From Bacteroidota bacterium (GTDB lineage: Bacteria > Bacteroidota > Bacteroidia > Flavobacteriales > Flavobacteriaceae), in NCBI GenBank assembly GCA_015767395.1, contig JADWMI010000041.1:1-6853 (forward strand): a DNA stretch of 6,853 nucleotides, written 5' to 3'. The position numbers were made by a program, and so were the translations under genes. The number at the start of each line of letters is the position of its first letter. Positions within the stretch are counted from its first letter, which is position 1. The notes beneath the pieces are model-generated. The model worked only from the letters and a program-made list of their open reading frames with translations. It was not told the origin of the DNA and made no database searches. Shown piece by piece: positions 6,205 to 6,853 of this stretch.

Positions 6205-6853
6205 TTAATAGAACCCTCTTCTCATAAAATTCACAATCCTTTTTGGATTTAGCACCAAAACAAAACGAATTTTAGAAGCATAATCAGGTTGGGTAACTTC
6301 CCATCCCAAGTTAGAATAAACAGGAAAATAAACCTCTAGTATGTCCTGGACAAAGTTAAGTCGAACACCATTTTCATATGCAAAATATACACTTTGATTT
6401 CTGTTTTTAACCAAAGCAACATCATTATATATTTCAGCCCATCGCCAAACCCCAATACTTGTATTAATTGAAGTTAACCATTGATTGGCATATGGAACAG
6501 GCAATTTAGATTTAAAACCACCTTCAGCAATTATTATTTGTTGACTTAAAAAGCCACTGGTTTCTGACCGCCCAAAATAATTATATCTAAACAGGTAATC
6601 TGTTGGTCTGTCCAATGCAAAACTAAAAAAATCGGTATTGGTATTATTAGAAAGAAAAGCCCCTGCAAAAAATCTAAAATCAAATTGTGTATTGGTATTT
6701 GTTAAAATTCTATACTGGGCATTTAATGAAACTTTGCTGAATTTATCAGAAATTTCTAATCCCGTTGAAAAGCGTATATCTTCTAGTACTGTTGGTTTGG
6801 CATACCCATAACCCAAGCTAAAAACATTGTATTTTAAGGTTTCAAGATCTTGT
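6205..6853 (-). CDS. C-terminal part of a beta-strand-rich, probably outer-membrane protein (N-terminus off window)
   Basis: The frame is open from the window edge to the TAA at 6207-6205, giving 215 C-terminal residues. There is no stop upstream of the TTG at 6816, so the gene continues beyond the window and that TTG is not a start. Visible sequence shows alternating hydrophobic and polar residues with many aromatics, for example RFSTGLEIS, FSKVSLNAQYRIL, TQFDFRFFAGAFLS, SVYFAYENGVRLNF, and LEVYFPVYSNLG, as in transmembrane beta-hairpins separated by N/T/D-rich turns. The last strand, KIRFVLVLNP, is followed by a basic segment ending RRGFY with a terminal aromatic, common in outer-membrane barrels. 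Such ends occur on several large Bacteroidota surface proteins, and I have a weak impression of M1-peptidase-like proteins with this kind of tail, but nothing in the visible part proves an enzyme. It ends 157 bp before the E1 gene and is probably a separate unit. Confidence 0.7.
   Translation of the reverse strand, partial: QDLETLKYNVFSLGYGYAKPTVLEDIRFSTGLEISDKFSKVSLNAQYRILTNTNTQFDFRFFAGAFLSNNTNTDFFSFALDRPTDYLFRYNYFGRSETSGFLSQQIIIAEGGFKSKLPVPYANQWLTSINTSIGVWRWAEIYNDVALVKNRNQSVYFAYENGVRLNFVQDILEVYFPVYSNLGWEVTQPDYASKIRFVLVLNPKRIVNFMRRGFY

Noticed and set aside
6814..6816. TTG as the start codon of the last gene
   Set aside because: The same frame stays open for 12 more codons to the window edge, and the strand pattern continues upstream, so this is an internal codon of a truncated gene.
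1..6853. CRISPR arrays, transposases, tRNA or rRNA genes, phage or defence genes
   Set aside because: I looked for these on both strands and found no regularly spaced repeats, transposase or integrase motifs, or tRNA/rRNA signatures.

Overview
The window is AT-rich chromosomal DNA, very probably from a member of the Bacteroidota, most likely the Flavobacteriaceae. The grounds are two upstream regions that carry the TAnnTTTG -7 element of Bacteroidota promoters, start codons preceded by A/T-rich stretches instead of Shine-Dalgarno sequences, and a fused alpha/beta 2-oxoacid dehydrogenase E1 of the kind found in flavobacteria. Every supported gene lies on the minus strand, so transcription runs from high to low coordinates.

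In transcription order, the window opens with the C-terminal 215 residues of a beta-strand-rich, probably outer-membrane protein (6853-6205, N-terminus off the edge). Next is a 157-bp gap with a promoter, then an 816-residue single-chain thiamine-diphosphate E1 (6047-3597) closed by a strong hairpin terminator (3534-3563). A 214-bp intergenic region follows. It holds that terminator, a tandem TGA-N6-TCA operator-like element and a well-formed Bacteroidota promoter for a compact four-gene operon. The operon (3382-706) encodes a four-subunit 2-oxoacid:ferredoxin oxidoreductase in the order ferredoxin-like delta, alpha, beta, gamma (korDABC, or vorDABC by another naming). Its genes are separated by 18 nt, a 1-nt TAATG overlap and 5 nt. 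After it comes a perfect 23-bp inverted repeat with a 7-nt loop (632-684) that runs into the start codon of a TIGR01777-family NAD(P)-binding epimerase-like gene, cut off by the window edge at base 1.

Functionally, two different thiamine-diphosphate systems for oxidising 2-oxoacids sit side by side. One is the NAD-linked type, an E1 that would pass acyl groups to a lipoyl E2 encoded elsewhere. The other is the oxygen-sensitive, ferredoxin-linked type. The substrate of neither can be fixed from sequence alone. The window is mostly ordinary core metabolism and I see no mobile element, CRISPR array, RNA gene or defence system. The points worth checking are the reciprocal Asp/Asn exchange at the expected Mg-thiamine-diphosphate ligands of the E1, the paired Crp/Fnr-geometry sites placed at about -41.5 of the kor promoter, and the perfect hairpin at the epimerase start codon.
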